From NCBI RefSeq assembly GCF_014252055.1, contig NZ_CP059208.1, positions 1-64,000 on the forward strand: 64,000 bases of DNA. The letters run 5' to 3'. This document shows, piece after piece, positions 8,919 through 17,766 of this stretch (positions within the stretch are counted from its first letter, which is position 1; each line of letters begins with the position of its first letter). Source of the DNA: Blattabacterium cuenoti. Lineage in GTDB: Bacteria > Bacteroidota > Bacteroidia > Flavobacteriales > Blattabacteriaceae. The notes under the pieces are model-generated. The model had not been told where the DNA came from. It was given only the letters and a program-made list of their open reading frames with translations, and made no database searches. The translations under genes and the position numbers were made by a program.

Positions 8919-10576
8919 TTTTTATTATTACGAATGATTATAATAATGTATAATAAAATTACTATTGTGAAAAATAGACTTATATTAAAAATATAATCTC
9001 CATGTTTTATATAAAAAGTTATTTTATTATTTATAGGTATTCTCTTATACAAAAATCCTCTTTTTCCATAAGGAAGAGAAGATAAAAATTCTCCTTTTTC
9101 ATCAATAAAACAAGATACTCCTGTATTAGCTGATCTAGCTAAAAATTTTCTATTTTCAATAGCTCTTAGACGAGCATAATATAAATGTTGTTTATGTCCT
9201 TGTGAATTACTCCACCAACCATCATTTGTGATAATAACAATCAATTGAGCATTTTTTTTTAAAAATGAAGATACGTATTCTCCATAAACAGATTCATAAC
9301 ATATAATAGGTGCTATTTTAACTCCTGAATAAGGATGTATAAAAATATTAGGAATTTTTTGTTTTCCTAATTCTAGTGTAGTTCCCCCGAAATTAAGTAA
9401 AATATTTCCTAATATAGGAAAAAAAATTTTTTTATATGGGAAAGTCTCTACACCTGGTACTAATTTAGATTTATGATGAAATTCTATCTTTTTAGAAGGA
9501 GAAATTTGAATAATTGAATTAAAAATATCTATCCATTGTATTTTACTGGAATTTTTAAAAATGATAGGAATAGATGTTTCACTCCTATTATTTTTATTAT
9601 ATGAAATAAATAATTCTGCTCCTGTTATAAAAATAGTTTTTGGATATTTTTTTTTTAGATAATTTCTAAAAAAAGAAATTATATGATTTTTATTTATATT
9701 ATTTATTGGAATTTTATTTCCATTTCCTGGAAATGTAGTTTCAGGAGCTATTATGATTACAGGATTTTTAGAAATTTTCTTATTTATTAAATTTTTTAAA
9801 TTAAGAATTACATTTTTTGTTGATATATTATATTTTCTATAATATGGATCAATATTAGGTTGTAATATCAATATTTCTATATGTTTATTATAGTCTTTAC
9901 CTTCATATTTCATATATATAAGATTTGAAATAAAAATTAGAAAAAATATTTTTCCTATGTTAAATAATAAACCATTATATAATACAAGTATATTTTTATT
10001 TTTTTTATATTTTAGAATAGATTCAGTAAATCCAATGTTTACTATCCATATCCATATAGTACCCCCTAAAGTTCCAGTATATTCATACCATTGAATCCAT
10101 TCAATACGATTAGAAAATCCATTTCCTAAATTTAGCCATGGCCAAGATAATTCCCACTCTAAATGGAGTTTTTCAAACAATATCCATAAGCAAATTAATA
10201 ATGTATATCCTATATTTTTACTTCTTGTATATCTCTTGAGATATGAATAAAAAGTAAAAATAATTGACATGAAAAAAGAATTAAAAAATACTGGAATTAA
10301 ATAAGCCTCCAAAGCAAAAGATCCATCACTTCTTCGTGCATAAGATAACCACCATGTGGCTATAGAGTTCCATATTGAAAATGTAATAAAAGAAAACAAA
10401 AAAATGTATGAAAGAGAAAGATTAGAATTTACTTCTACATATAATAAAGGAACAAAAGCTATAAATAAATAGATAGGATTTCCATCCGTAGGCCATCCAA
10501 ATCCTAATAAAAGACCTGATAAAATACTACATATGAAAAATTGAATTCTACTATTTTTTCTTTTTAATATTTCAAT
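8915..10576 (-). CDS. lnt: Apolipoprotein N-acyltransferase (start codon uncertain)
   Basis: Lnt is an inner-membrane enzyme that adds the third acyl chain to lipoproteins. N-terminal membrane helices precede a nitrilase-fold domain with the catalytic Glu in APETTFPG (near 9740), Lys in HHKSKLVPG (near 9465) and Cys in APIICYES (9299-9301). The frame extends upstream of the TTG at 10399 and encodes a genuine Lnt N-terminus (SILSGLLLGFGWPTDGNPIY), so that TTG is not the start. No ATG, GTG or TTG occurs in frame between 10399 and a TTG at 10628-10630 inside tmRNA; the first in-frame stop is 10640-10642. I place a provisional ATT start at 10576. The start could instead be another ATT or ATA nearby, or the TTG inside ssrA. 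Confidence 0.9.
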   Translation of the reverse strand: MEILKRKNSRIQFFICSILSGLLLGFGWPTDGNPIYLFIAFVPLLYVEVNSNLSLSYIFLFSFITFSIWNSIATWWLSYARRSDGSFALEAYLIPVFFNSFFMSIIFTFYSYLKRYTRSKNIGYTLLICLWILFEKLHLEWELSWPWLNLGNGFSNRIEWIQWYEYTGTLGGTIWIWIVNIGFTESILKYKKNKNILVLYNGLLFNIGKIFFLIFISNLIYMKYEGKDYNKHIEILILQPNIDPYYRKYNISTKNVILNLKNLINKKISKNPVIIIAPETTFPGNGNKIPINNINKNHIISFFRNYLKKKYPKTIFITGAELFISYNKNNRSETSIPIIFKNSSKIQWIDIFNSIIQISPSKKIEFHHKSKLVPGVETFPYKKIFFPILGNILLNFGGTTLELGKQKIPNIFIHPYSGVKIAPIICYESVYGEYVSSFLKKNAQLIVIITNDGWWSNSQGHKQHLYYARLRAIENRKFLARSANTGVSCFIDEKGEFLSSLPYGKRGFLYKRIPINNKITFYIKHGDYIFNISLFFTIVILLYIIIIIRNNKN

Positions 10577-10600
10577 AATTAATAAGGCAAATAAAAAATG

Positions 10601-11006
10601 TGGAGCTGGCGGGAATCGAACCCGCGTCCAAACAAGAAGTTTAAAAGACTTCTACATACTTATCCAAAAATATTTTTTTCAGTTTTTATTTTAATTTTTG
10701 GATCTTAAATTATAAAAACCATAGATTCAATATTTTTATTTTAGAAAATTTTAGAATCATATATTTCCCTTATCCTTAATATTTTTTTGTATCTCTTATA
10801 TCAGAAATTATAAGGAAGAATTTCCGAGAGATATTTTGCTTCTGCATTTTGCAGATAAAGCTATAATGAAATTACATTAAGCAGCAAAAGCGTATTGTTT
10901 CTCGCCGTTTATATATTTGTAATGCTTTATTTACGTGTAATACATTACATGACACGGTATGCTATCTTTTAGAACTAATCTTGCTGTCAATTCCATAATC
11001 AGCCCC
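10601..11006 (-). ncRNA. ssrA: Transfer-messenger RNA (tmRNA)
   Basis: tmRNA rescues stalled ribosomes and tags incomplete proteins for proteolysis. The 5' end GGGGCUG (11006-11000) pairs with CAGCUCC (10608-10602), with discriminator A at 10601, forming the alanyl acceptor stem. A T-arm with GGGTTCGATTCCCGC precedes the 3' end. The reading frame runs down to a TAA at 10877-10879 and encodes GEKQYAFAA (10906-10880), possibly with a preceding Asn codon. Related Bacteroidota tags, as I recall, resemble GENNYALAA, so the penultimate-region Leu is replaced by Phe. The terminal CCA is not encoded (CAT follows the discriminator). lnt lies immediately downstream on the same strand. Confidence 0.95.
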
Positions 11007-11027
11007 TTAAAAAATATTTGTTAAATT

Positions 11028-11078
11028 AAAGAAAAAATTTTAAAGAAAAAATTTTAAAGAAAAAATTTTAAAGAAAAG
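11028..11078. repeat. 14-base tandem repeat, three full copies plus a partial one
   Basis: The unit AAAGAAAAAATTTT is repeated exactly at 11028-11041, 11042-11055 and 11056-11069, followed by a partial copy from 11070. It fills the gap between the rodA stop codon (11068-11070) and the 5' end of tmRNA. Each unit contains an AAAATTTT palindrome. This is a short minisatellite of unknown function. Confidence 0.93.
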
Positions 11079-12312
11079 TATTTTGGTCTGATGCATCTAT
11101 TCTTATAAATAAGAACAATAAAATAGTAAAAGACCATAAAGATGACCCCCCATAACTAAAAAATGGTAATACGATTCCTATCGTAGGAAAAAGCCCCATT
11201 ACCATCCCCAAATTAATAATAAAATGAACAAGAATAATATTTCCAATAGAATAACCAAATATTCTTCCAAAATGGTCTTTTTGTCTTTCAGATAAAAAAT
11301 AAATACGGCTAATAAATAATAAATAAAATATAATAAAAGTTACACTCCCTACAAACCCCCATTCTTCTCCAACTGTACAAAAAATATAATCAGTGTGTTG
11401 TTCAGGTACAAATTTTCCTTTTGTTACAGTTCCTTTTTTATATCCTTTTCCAAATAATTTTCCTGAACCAATAGCTGTTTTTGAATATAATAGATTATAT
11501 CCTACATTATCCCTATATTTTTTATTAAATTCATTTTTAAATAGAATATTAATTCTATCTTTATGATGTTGTTTTAAAAATTCCTTAAAGAAAAATGGCG
11601 AAATAATTGAAATAACAAAAAAATTTATGAATAAAAAAAGATAATAAAATATCTTTAATAAAGAGAGATTTTTCTTCGAAAGAATAATAATAACGAAAAT
11701 AAAAAATAAAAAAAAACCTATAATCCAAAAAGATATATTTAACGAAATAATAAATAAAAAAATAGAAAACAAAAAATAAAGTATAAAATAAATAGGAAGT
11801 CCTTCTCTATACAGAGTTAAAATAAAAGAAGAAAATATTATGGAAGAGCCTGGATCTGGTTGAACAAAAATTAAAAAAGAAGGAATCATTATTATAATTA
11901 GTATGTATACTAATACTTTTTTGTTGTTTTTTATATTATTATTTTGACTTATTAAATGAGCTACCATTAAAGATGTTGATATTTTTGATAGTTCAGAAGG
12001 CTGGAAACTAATAGGACCAAAAACATACCAAGATCTTGCCCCATTAATATTTTTACCAAAGAAGAAAACTCCAATTAAAAGAAAAAATGTGAATAAGAAA
12101 AATATTGGAGTTATATATTTATAATGTGAAGGTTTAAATAAGAAAATAATTAATATAAAAATAAAACTAAAAAAAATCCATACTAATTGTTTCTCTGCTT
12201 TTTCATGTGATACAGAATATAAATTAATATTTCCAAAGAAAATCATAATGATATAAATCATCACTATTTTCCAATCAATGTTTTTTAATAATACTCTATT
12301 TCTTTTTATCAA
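11068..12312 (-). CDS. rodA: Rod-shape SEDS glycosyltransferase RodA
   Basis: RodA polymerises lipid II glycan strands during side-wall growth together with PBP2. The 414-residue protein has about ten hydrophobic segments and SEDS-family sequences such as GARSWYVFGPISFQPSELSK, VQPDPGSS and GLFPTIGIVLPFFSYGGSS near the end. The start is TTG at 12312, giving MIKRNRVLL; no suitable ATG is near. The start overlaps the mrdA 3' end by 17 bases, which suggests translational coupling. It is the last gene of the mreB-mreC-mreD-mrdA-rodA operon, and its stop codon lies in a 14-base tandem repeat. Confidence 0.95.
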   Translation of the reverse strand: MIKRNRVLLKNIDWKIVMIYIIMIFFGNINLYSVSHEKAEKQLVWIFFSFIFILIIFLFKPSHYKYITPIFFLFTFFLLIGVFFFGKNINGARSWYVFGPISFQPSELSKISTSLMVAHLISQNNNIKNNKKVLVYILIIIMIPSFLIFVQPDPGSSIIFSSFILTLYREGLPIYFILYFLFSIFLFIISLNISFWIIGFFLFFIFVIIILSKKNLSLLKIFYYLFLFINFFVISIISPFFFKEFLKQHHKDRINILFKNEFNKKYRDNVGYNLLYSKTAIGSGKLFGKGYKKGTVTKGKFVPEQHTDYIFCTVGEEWGFVGSVTFIIFYLLFISRIYFLSERQKDHFGRIFGYSIGNIILVHFIINLGMVMGLFPTIGIVLPFFSYGGSSLWSFTILLFLFIRIDASDQNTFL

Positions 12313-14179
12313 AAGAATTTTTTTTTATTTTTGCTATAGTATTATATACTTTTTGTAATCCTGAATTCATTATTTTTTTTTCAAGATTTTTTCTATTTAC
12401 ATTATTTTTAATATATTTCTCTGCAATTAAACTTGCAATTGGACCTGCCCATCTAGAACCATACCCACCATTTTCTATTATGACAGAAATAGCTATTTTT
12501 GGATCTTCTACTGGTGCAAACAAAATAAAAATAGAATGATCAGGTAAAGAAATTACTTTATGATCAATTCTTATAAAATTTTGAGATGTTCCTGTTTTTC
12601 CTGCCATTCTAACGTCTGAGCATTTAAATTTTTTTCCTGTTCCAATTATAAAAACTTTTTCCATTCCATTAATAATAAATTGAAAATATTTTTTTTTTAC
12701 TTTGGTAAATTTAGCTACAGTATAATTTGGATTAGATATAGGTTTATGATTTATACATTTAACAATATGTGGAGTATAAAAAAAACCTTTATTTGCTATA
12801 GCACAAACCATATTTGCTAATTGAATAGGTGTGACATTAATTTCTCCTTGTCCTATACTATTAGAAATAATAGTAATAGCATTCCATTTTGTTATTCCAT
12901 ATTTTTTGTTATAGTAATCACCAGAAGGGATTATTCCTTTTTCTCCTGTAGCTAAATCATTAGATAAATAATTTCCAAATCCAAAACTTTTAATAATATT
13001 ACACCATTCATTAACTCCTCTTGTTAAATTTTTAGGATATTTTTCTATTACACGTTTATAAACTTGTGCAAAATAATTGTTGCAAGAAACAGCAGTTGCT
13101 GTTTCTATTCCTATAGGAATTCCATGAATACCAGAATGACAATGAATTCTTTTTTTTCCATATTTAAATCCTTTATAACAAATAAAAGTTGTATTAGTAT
13201 TAACTACCCCCATTTGAAGACCAGCTAATTCCGTTAGTAATTTAAATGGTGATGCTGGTGGATAACGTGCTTGTGTAGTTCTATCAAATAAAGGATTGTC
13301 TATTGTATTTTCCATTAATTTTTGAAATTCTTTGGATCTATTTACTCCTATAAACAAATTTGGGTTATTTATAGGACTAGATACTAATGACAAAATTTCT
13401 CCATTCCTTGGATTTATAGCAACAATTCCTCCTTTTTTTTGATACATGAGTTGTTCTGCATACCTTTGTAAGGTCCAATCTATAGTGAGAGAAAGATCAT
13501 TTCCACTAATAGCTTTCACATCATTTTTTCTATTATTATAACTTCCTATTATACAACCTTTTCTATCTCTTATCCAATATTTTACTCCTTTTTTCCCTCT
13601 TAAAATTTTTTCATAAGATTTTTCTACTCCTGCCCATCCAATAAAATCCCCTATTTGATAATAATTAGATTCTTTTTCTATATCTTCTGTTGTAACTTCT
13701 CCTATGTATCCTAAAACGTTAACAGAACTTTCTACTTTATAATCTCTGATAGATCTTTTCGTCCAATCAAATCCTTTATATTTATATAATTTTTCTTGTA
13801 TAGATGCAAATTTATCTTTTGATATAAATGGTAAAAATACAGAAGGCAAATACTTAGAATAATCTTTTGCTTTTTCTAAATTTTTATAAAACGTGTTTTT
13901 TTTAATTCCTACAAGATTACAAAACTCAATAATATTAAAATTATCATCAATAAGTATTGGAATAACTATTAATTCATAAATAGATTTATTAAAAACTAAT
14001 AAATTTTCATTTCTATCAAAAATTGATCCTCTTTCTGGAATAATAATCTCTTGCTTTATAGAGGTGTTAAAAGCATTTAAAATATATTTTTCAGTATATA
14101 TCTGTATATAAAATAACCTAAATATAAAAATTACACCTATAATGGTTAATAAAATGTAAAACTTATATAGTTTTTTCAA
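12296..14179 (-). CDS. mrdA: Penicillin-binding protein 2 (peptidoglycan DD-transpeptidase)
   Basis: PBP2 cross-links peptidoglycan during cell elongation. A single N-terminal membrane segment (about 5-25) is followed by a dimerisation region and the transpeptidase domain. Its three active-site motifs are intact: SPFK at 310-313 (nucleophile Ser310), SCN at 365-367 and KTG at 528-530. Length (627) is normal. The start is TTG at 14179 in a gene-dense junction: it overlaps the mreD stop by 17 bases. It sits between mreD and rodA, its known functional partners. Confidence 0.96.
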   Translation of the reverse strand: MKKLYKFYILLTIIGVIFIFRLFYIQIYTEKYILNAFNTSIKQEIIIPERGSIFDRNENLLVFNKSIYELIVIPILIDDNFNIIEFCNLVGIKKNTFYKNLEKAKDYSKYLPSVFLPFISKDKFASIQEKLYKYKGFDWTKRSIRDYKVESSVNVLGYIGEVTTEDIEKESNYYQIGDFIGWAGVEKSYEKILRGKKGVKYWIRDRKGCIIGSYNNRKNDVKAISGNDLSLTIDWTLQRYAEQLMYQKKGGIVAINPRNGEILSLVSSPINNPNLFIGVNRSKEFQKLMENTIDNPLFDRTTQARYPPASPFKLLTELAGLQMGVVNTNTTFICYKGFKYGKKRIHCHSGIHGIPIGIETATAVSCNNYFAQVYKRVIEKYPKNLTRGVNEWCNIIKSFGFGNYLSNDLATGEKGIIPSGDYYNKKYGITKWNAITIISNSIGQGEINVTPIQLANMVCAIANKGFFYTPHIVKCINHKPISNPNYTVAKFTKVKKKYFQFIINGMEKVFIIGTGKKFKCSDVRMAGKTGTSQNFIRIDHKVISLPDHSIFILFAPVEDPKIAISVIIENGGYGSRWAGPIASLIAEKYIKNNVNRKNLEKKIMNSGLQKVYNTIAKIKKNSFDKKK

Positions 14180-14684
14180 TGGTTAATCTTTTTGAAAAAA
14201 AGTATATAATACATAAAATAGCAGTAAAAATACTACTCAATATGAATCTAAATAAAATTATTTTATTAAAATAAGTTCCTTTTAATAATTGTAATATTAA
14301 TAAAGAAATATAATGTGTAAAAACTAAAGAAAATATATAAAATATTTGTCTAACAATAGGCAACTTATAAATAGAAAAATTATTTTCATCAATAAAATTG
14401 TTTCCATCAAAAAATTGTAAAAATTTTAATCTTAGAAATGCAGATAAAGTAGTAGAAAAAATATGAATACCGGAAGTATTTATACAATTATCAATGATCC
14501 ATCCTATAAAAAAAGATAAAATTAAAAATTTATATTTTTTATTATTATTATATGGATATACTAGAACAAATAAGATATATATATAAATAGAATAATTTCC
14601 TAAAAAAAATGAATATTTTAGTATAAATATTTGAACTATAAGAAAAAGAAAAATATAAATAAAAAAATTTATAATAGAAATCAT
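14163..14684 (-). CDS. mreD: Rod shape-determining protein MreD
   Basis: MreD is a small polytopic membrane protein of the elongasome. The roughly 173 residues are almost entirely hydrophobic, with about five or six predicted membrane segments, and include IGWIIDNCINTSGIH, a loop characteristic of MreD. Sequence conservation is low, so the call rests largely on position between mreC and mrdA. I prefer the ATG at 14684, just after the mreC stop; a TTG at 14699 would overlap mreC by 11 bases and add five residues. Confidence 0.88.
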   Translation of the reverse strand: MISIINFFIYIFLFLIVQIFILKYSFFLGNYSIYIYILFVLVYPYNNNKKYKFLILSFFIGWIIDNCINTSGIHIFSTTLSAFLRLKFLQFFDGNNFIDENNFSIYKLPIVRQIFYIFSLVFTHYISLLILQLLKGTYFNKIILFRFILSSIFTAILCIIYFFSKRLTIEKTI

Positions 14685-14688
14685 TAAT

Positions 14689-15519
14689 TTATTTATCAAC
14701 TTGATAAAGTTGAAGTTCTTCCCATTCTTTTTTAAATAAATTTTTTACTACATAAGCACTTTCTATAGTAGAAAAATTTTCTAGTAATTTTACTTTTATA
14801 ATATAATTAGCATGTTCTTGATTAAATTGATAAGAATAAACCTCACCAATTGCAATTCCTTCAGGAAAAGTTCCAGATTTTCCGTCTGTTTCTACGATAT
14901 CCCCTTTTCGTATAATAGAATATTTTGGAATGTCATATAAAATTAGATATTTATAATCTACTCCATCCCAAGTAATTGTACCAAAATATTTATTTTTTTT
15001 TAATCTTGCATTCACTTTAATTTTTGGGTTTAAAAGAGATATTGCTACACTAAAATGTGGAGATGTTTTTGTGACGATTCCTGCAATTCCATTAGGAAAT
15101 ATAATTCCCATATCTGCTTTAATTCCATCTATACTCCCTTTATTTATTGTTATATAGTTTTCTCGTTCACTTATAGTATTATTCACAATTTTTACGGGAG
15201 TAAAAATATACTGTTGTAAATATTCTATATTTTCTCCTTTAAAATCTTGAGATATTTTTTTTATTTTATGAGATAAATTTTCGTTTCGTAATTTTTTATT
15301 TTCATTTATTAATCTTTTATTTTCAATATCTAACAAAAAATAACTACTTAATTTATGAATATAACTATAAATATTTCCAATTATTAAATTAGAAGAACCT
15401 GTATAAAAGTATTTTTTAATTTCAAAATTTGAAAATGAAAAAAAAGCAACTGTAGATTCAAGTAAAATAAATAAAATAAAAAAACGACATCTAAAAAAAA
15501 AATTAAAAAATTCACGCAT
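14689..15519 (-). CDS. mreC: Rod shape-determining protein MreC
   Basis: MreC is a periplasmic scaffold anchored by one N-terminal membrane helix (about 10-30) that links MreB to the wall-synthesis enzymes. After a coiled-coil-like stretch (NKRLINENKKLRNENLSHKI) comes the beta-rich MreC core with NYITINKGSIDGIKADMGI, FPNGIAGIVTKTSPHFS and KGDIVETDGKSGTFPEGI. Length (276) is typical for Bacteroidota. ATG start at 15519, 9 bases after the mreB stop. Confidence 0.95.
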   Translation of the reverse strand: MREFFNFFFRCRFFILFILLESTVAFFSFSNFEIKKYFYTGSSNLIIGNIYSYIHKLSSYFLLDIENKRLINENKKLRNENLSHKIKKISQDFKGENIEYLQQYIFTPVKIVNNTISERENYITINKGSIDGIKADMGIIFPNGIAGIVTKTSPHFSVAISLLNPKIKVNARLKKNKYFGTITWDGVDYKYLILYDIPKYSIIRKGDIVETDGKSGTFPEGIAIGEVYSYQFNQEHANYIIKVKLLENFSTIESAYVVKNLFKKEWEELQLYQVDK

Positions 15520-15528
15520 AAATAAGTT

Positions 15529-16569
15529 CTATTTCATTAAAAACGTAAATTTATCAATATTTTTTAAAGCTACTCCTGTTCCTTTTACTACTGCTCTTAA
15601 TGGATCTTCTACTAAAGAAACTGGTAATCCCGTTTTTTTTGAAATTCTTTTATCTAATCCTCTTAATAAAGATCCACCACCAGCCATATAAATTCCTGTC
15701 TTATAAATATCTGCTGCAAGTTCTGGAGGAGTCATAGAAAGAGTTTCCATAACTGCATCTTCAATTCGTAAAATTGATTTATCAAGTGCTGGAATAATTT
15801 CTTTATAAGAAAGATTCATTTCCTTAGGTTTTCCTGTTGGAAGATCCCTTCCTTGTATATGAATTTCTTTAGGTGGAGAATCAATAGTCTCCATTGCAGC
15901 TCCTATATCTATCTTTATTTTTTCTGCAGTTCTTTCTCCTATATATAAATTATACTTAGTACGAAGAAAATAAGCTATATCATTTGTAAACACATCTCCA
16001 GCTATCTTTATAGATCTTTGACATACTATACCTCCTAAAGCTATAACTCCACATTCAGTAGTACCTCCTCCTATATCAATTATCATATTACCTTCTGCTT
16101 TTGTTACTGATATCCCTGAACCTATAGCAGCCGCCATAGGCTCTTCAATAAGATAAACTTCTTTAGCATTTAGATGTTGAGCCGAATCTTTTACAGCTCT
16201 TTTTTCTACTTCTGTAATTCCAGAAGGAATACAAATAACCATTGTAAGAGATGGAGTAAAAAATTTATTATTTATTCCTGGAACTTTTTTAATGAATTCT
16301 CTTATCATTAATTCTGCTATCTGATAATCTGCAATTACTCCATCCTTTAACGGTTTATATATTTTAATATTTTCATGAGTTTTCCCTTGCATTTTTTTTG
16401 CTTCCTCTCCTACTGCTAGGACTTTTTTTGTTCTTACATCTATGGCTATTATAGAAGGTAAGTCTACAATAACTTTATTGTTATGCATAATTAAAGTATT
16501 AGCAGTTCCTAAATCTATCGCTATTTCTTGAGTAAAGAGATTTTTTATAAAATCTACTACTAATGTCAT
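15529..16569 (-). CDS. mreB: Actin-like rod shape protein MreB
   Basis: MreB forms membrane-associated filaments that direct lateral wall synthesis. The actin-fold nucleotide-binding motifs are present: IAIDLGTANTLI near the start, IIDIGGGTTECGVIALGG in the middle and IYMAGGGSLLRGLD near the C-terminus. I chose the ATG at 16569, which gives MTLVVDFIKNLFTQ, an amphipathic N-terminal membrane anchor, and 346 residues. The frame stays open upstream to 16650, but that part is not MreB-like and runs antisense to folK. It is the first gene of the cell-shape operon and is divergent from folK, with 66 bases for both promoters. Confidence 0.97.
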   Translation of the reverse strand: MTLVVDFIKNLFTQEIAIDLGTANTLIMHNNKVIVDLPSIIAIDVRTKKVLAVGEEAKKMQGKTHENIKIYKPLKDGVIADYQIAELMIREFIKKVPGINNKFFTPSLTMVICIPSGITEVEKRAVKDSAQHLNAKEVYLIEEPMAAAIGSGISVTKAEGNMIIDIGGGTTECGVIALGGIVCQRSIKIAGDVFTNDIAYFLRTKYNLYIGERTAEKIKIDIGAAMETIDSPPKEIHIQGRDLPTGKPKEMNLSYKEIIPALDKSILRIEDAVMETLSMTPPELAADIYKTGIYMAGGGSLLRGLDKRISKKTGLPVSLVEDPLRAVVKGTGVALKNIDKFTFLMK

Positions 16570-16635
16570 TGATATTTTTTGAAGAAAAAAGTATTTTTCT
16601 AAATAAAACTGTATATTAACGAAAATTTTTCGATT

Positions 16636-17139
16636 TTGCAAGAGCATCATATTTTTTTATTACAAGGAAGCAATAAAGAAAATAGAAAAAATAATTTAGA
16701 AAATTCATTATCTTTGATATCCAATAATATTGGGACTATTCTTAAAAAATCTTCTTACTTTGAAAGTCAAGCATGGAATATGAATAAAAATACATATCCA
16801 TTCTATAATAGGGCTTTACATATAAAAACTAGTCTTAATCCGATGTGTCTTCTCCAAGAAATTCATAATATAGAATTTTTTATAGGAAGAGAAAATAAGA
16901 AAAAAAAAGAAGGTTATCAAGATCGAGAAATTGATATAGATATCATATTTTATGATAACATTATCATACATAGCTTAATTTTAACCATTCCACATCCTTT
17001 ATTCCATTTACGTAGATTTGCTTTAGAACCTATGTGTGAAATAACTCCAAACAAAAATCATCCCATATTTAACTTTACAATTTTAGAAATATTAGGACTA
17101 TGTATAGATAAATTAAAGATAAAAAAAATCAATATTTGA
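16636..17139 (+). CDS. folK: 6-hydroxymethyl-dihydropterin pyrophosphokinase
   Basis: FolK transfers pyrophosphate from ATP to 6-hydroxymethyl-7,8-dihydropterin in folate synthesis. The HPPK pattern is visible: the QGSNKENRKNNLENSL opening (normally LGSN), FYNRALHIKT, FIGRENKKK, and the catalytic DREIDIDIIFYD followed by IPHPLFHLRRFALEP. The likely start is TTG at 16636 (167 residues); an ATT one codon upstream is an alternative, and there is no ATG. No other folate gene is in the window. The 255 bases after it hold no gene. Confidence 0.93.
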   Translation: MQEHHIFLLQGSNKENRKNNLENSLSLISNNIGTILKKSSYFESQAWNMNKNTYPFYNRALHIKTSLNPMCLLQEIHNIEFFIGRENKKKKEGYQDREIDIDIIFYDNIIIHSLILTIPHPLFHLRRFALEPMCEITPNKNHPIFNFTILEILGLCIDKLKIKKINI

Positions 17140-17394
17140 AATAAATTATTGATTATCATTTAGATTGAAAATAAATTTATCATTATATATTTCATTATAT
17201 ATTATAATAACATTATAAAAATAAAAAGATAAAAATAAAAAGTTATATAAGGATAAAAAATATATCCGATAGTAGATTACGTTTTTAAATAATAAATATT
17301 AATATAGAAGAGTGAGCAATATTCAAAATATTATCTTACAAAAGATTATCTTTTTTAAGATAAATTGGAAAACTGTAGAAAAAATTATACTCTC

Positions 17395-17766
17395 ATGAAT
17401 TTAAAAAAAATTTCAATAGAAAAAATTCCATCTTATGGGCCATATAGTACATGTGTACTTTGTGAAAAATTTTTGTTTATTTCCGGACAAATAGCTGAAA
17501 AGATAGAAAATGATATAGAAATAGAAACAAAAAATATTATGGAAAATATAGGAATTATATTATCAGAAAATAAAATTGGTTTTCAAAATATTATAAAAAC
17601 CACAATTTTTGTAAAAAAATTGAATAATTTTGAAAAAATCAATAAAATTTATTCAAAATTTTTTATTAATAAAAATTACCCAGCAAGAGAAACTATTCAA
17701 GTAAATGGACTACCTAAAAATGCTAATATAGAAATATCTATGATTGCATTTATTAACAATGAATAA
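17395..17766 (+). CDS. RidA-family 2-iminobutanoate/2-iminopropanoate deaminase
   Basis: RidA/YjgF proteins hydrolyse reactive imine intermediates released by PLP enzymes. The 123-residue protein has the typical Pro-rich start (IPSYGPYSTCVL), FISGQIA and the substrate-binding Arg in ARETIQVNGLPKNANIEISMIAF. I chose the ATG at 17395; an upstream in-frame TTG is possible. A 7-bp hairpin with a TTTT loop (17346-17363) lies about 30 bases upstream in an otherwise featureless gap. The 3' end overlaps the next gene by 8 bases. Confidence 0.9.
   Translation: MNLKKISIEKIPSYGPYSTCVLCEKFLFISGQIAEKIENDIEIETKNIMENIGIILSENKIGFQNIIKTTIFVKKLNNFEKINKIYSKFFINKNYPARETIQVNGLPKNANIEISMIAFINNE

Noticed and set aside
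16570-16650. Upstream extension of mreB
   Set aside because: The added residues are not MreB-like and the stretch overlaps the folK start on the other strand; the ATG at 16569 matches the family start.
17140-17394. Possible small RNA between folK and ridA
   Set aside because: Only weak AT-rich stems (for example 17346-17363); no signature of RNase P RNA, 4.5S RNA, 6S RNA or a known riboswitch.
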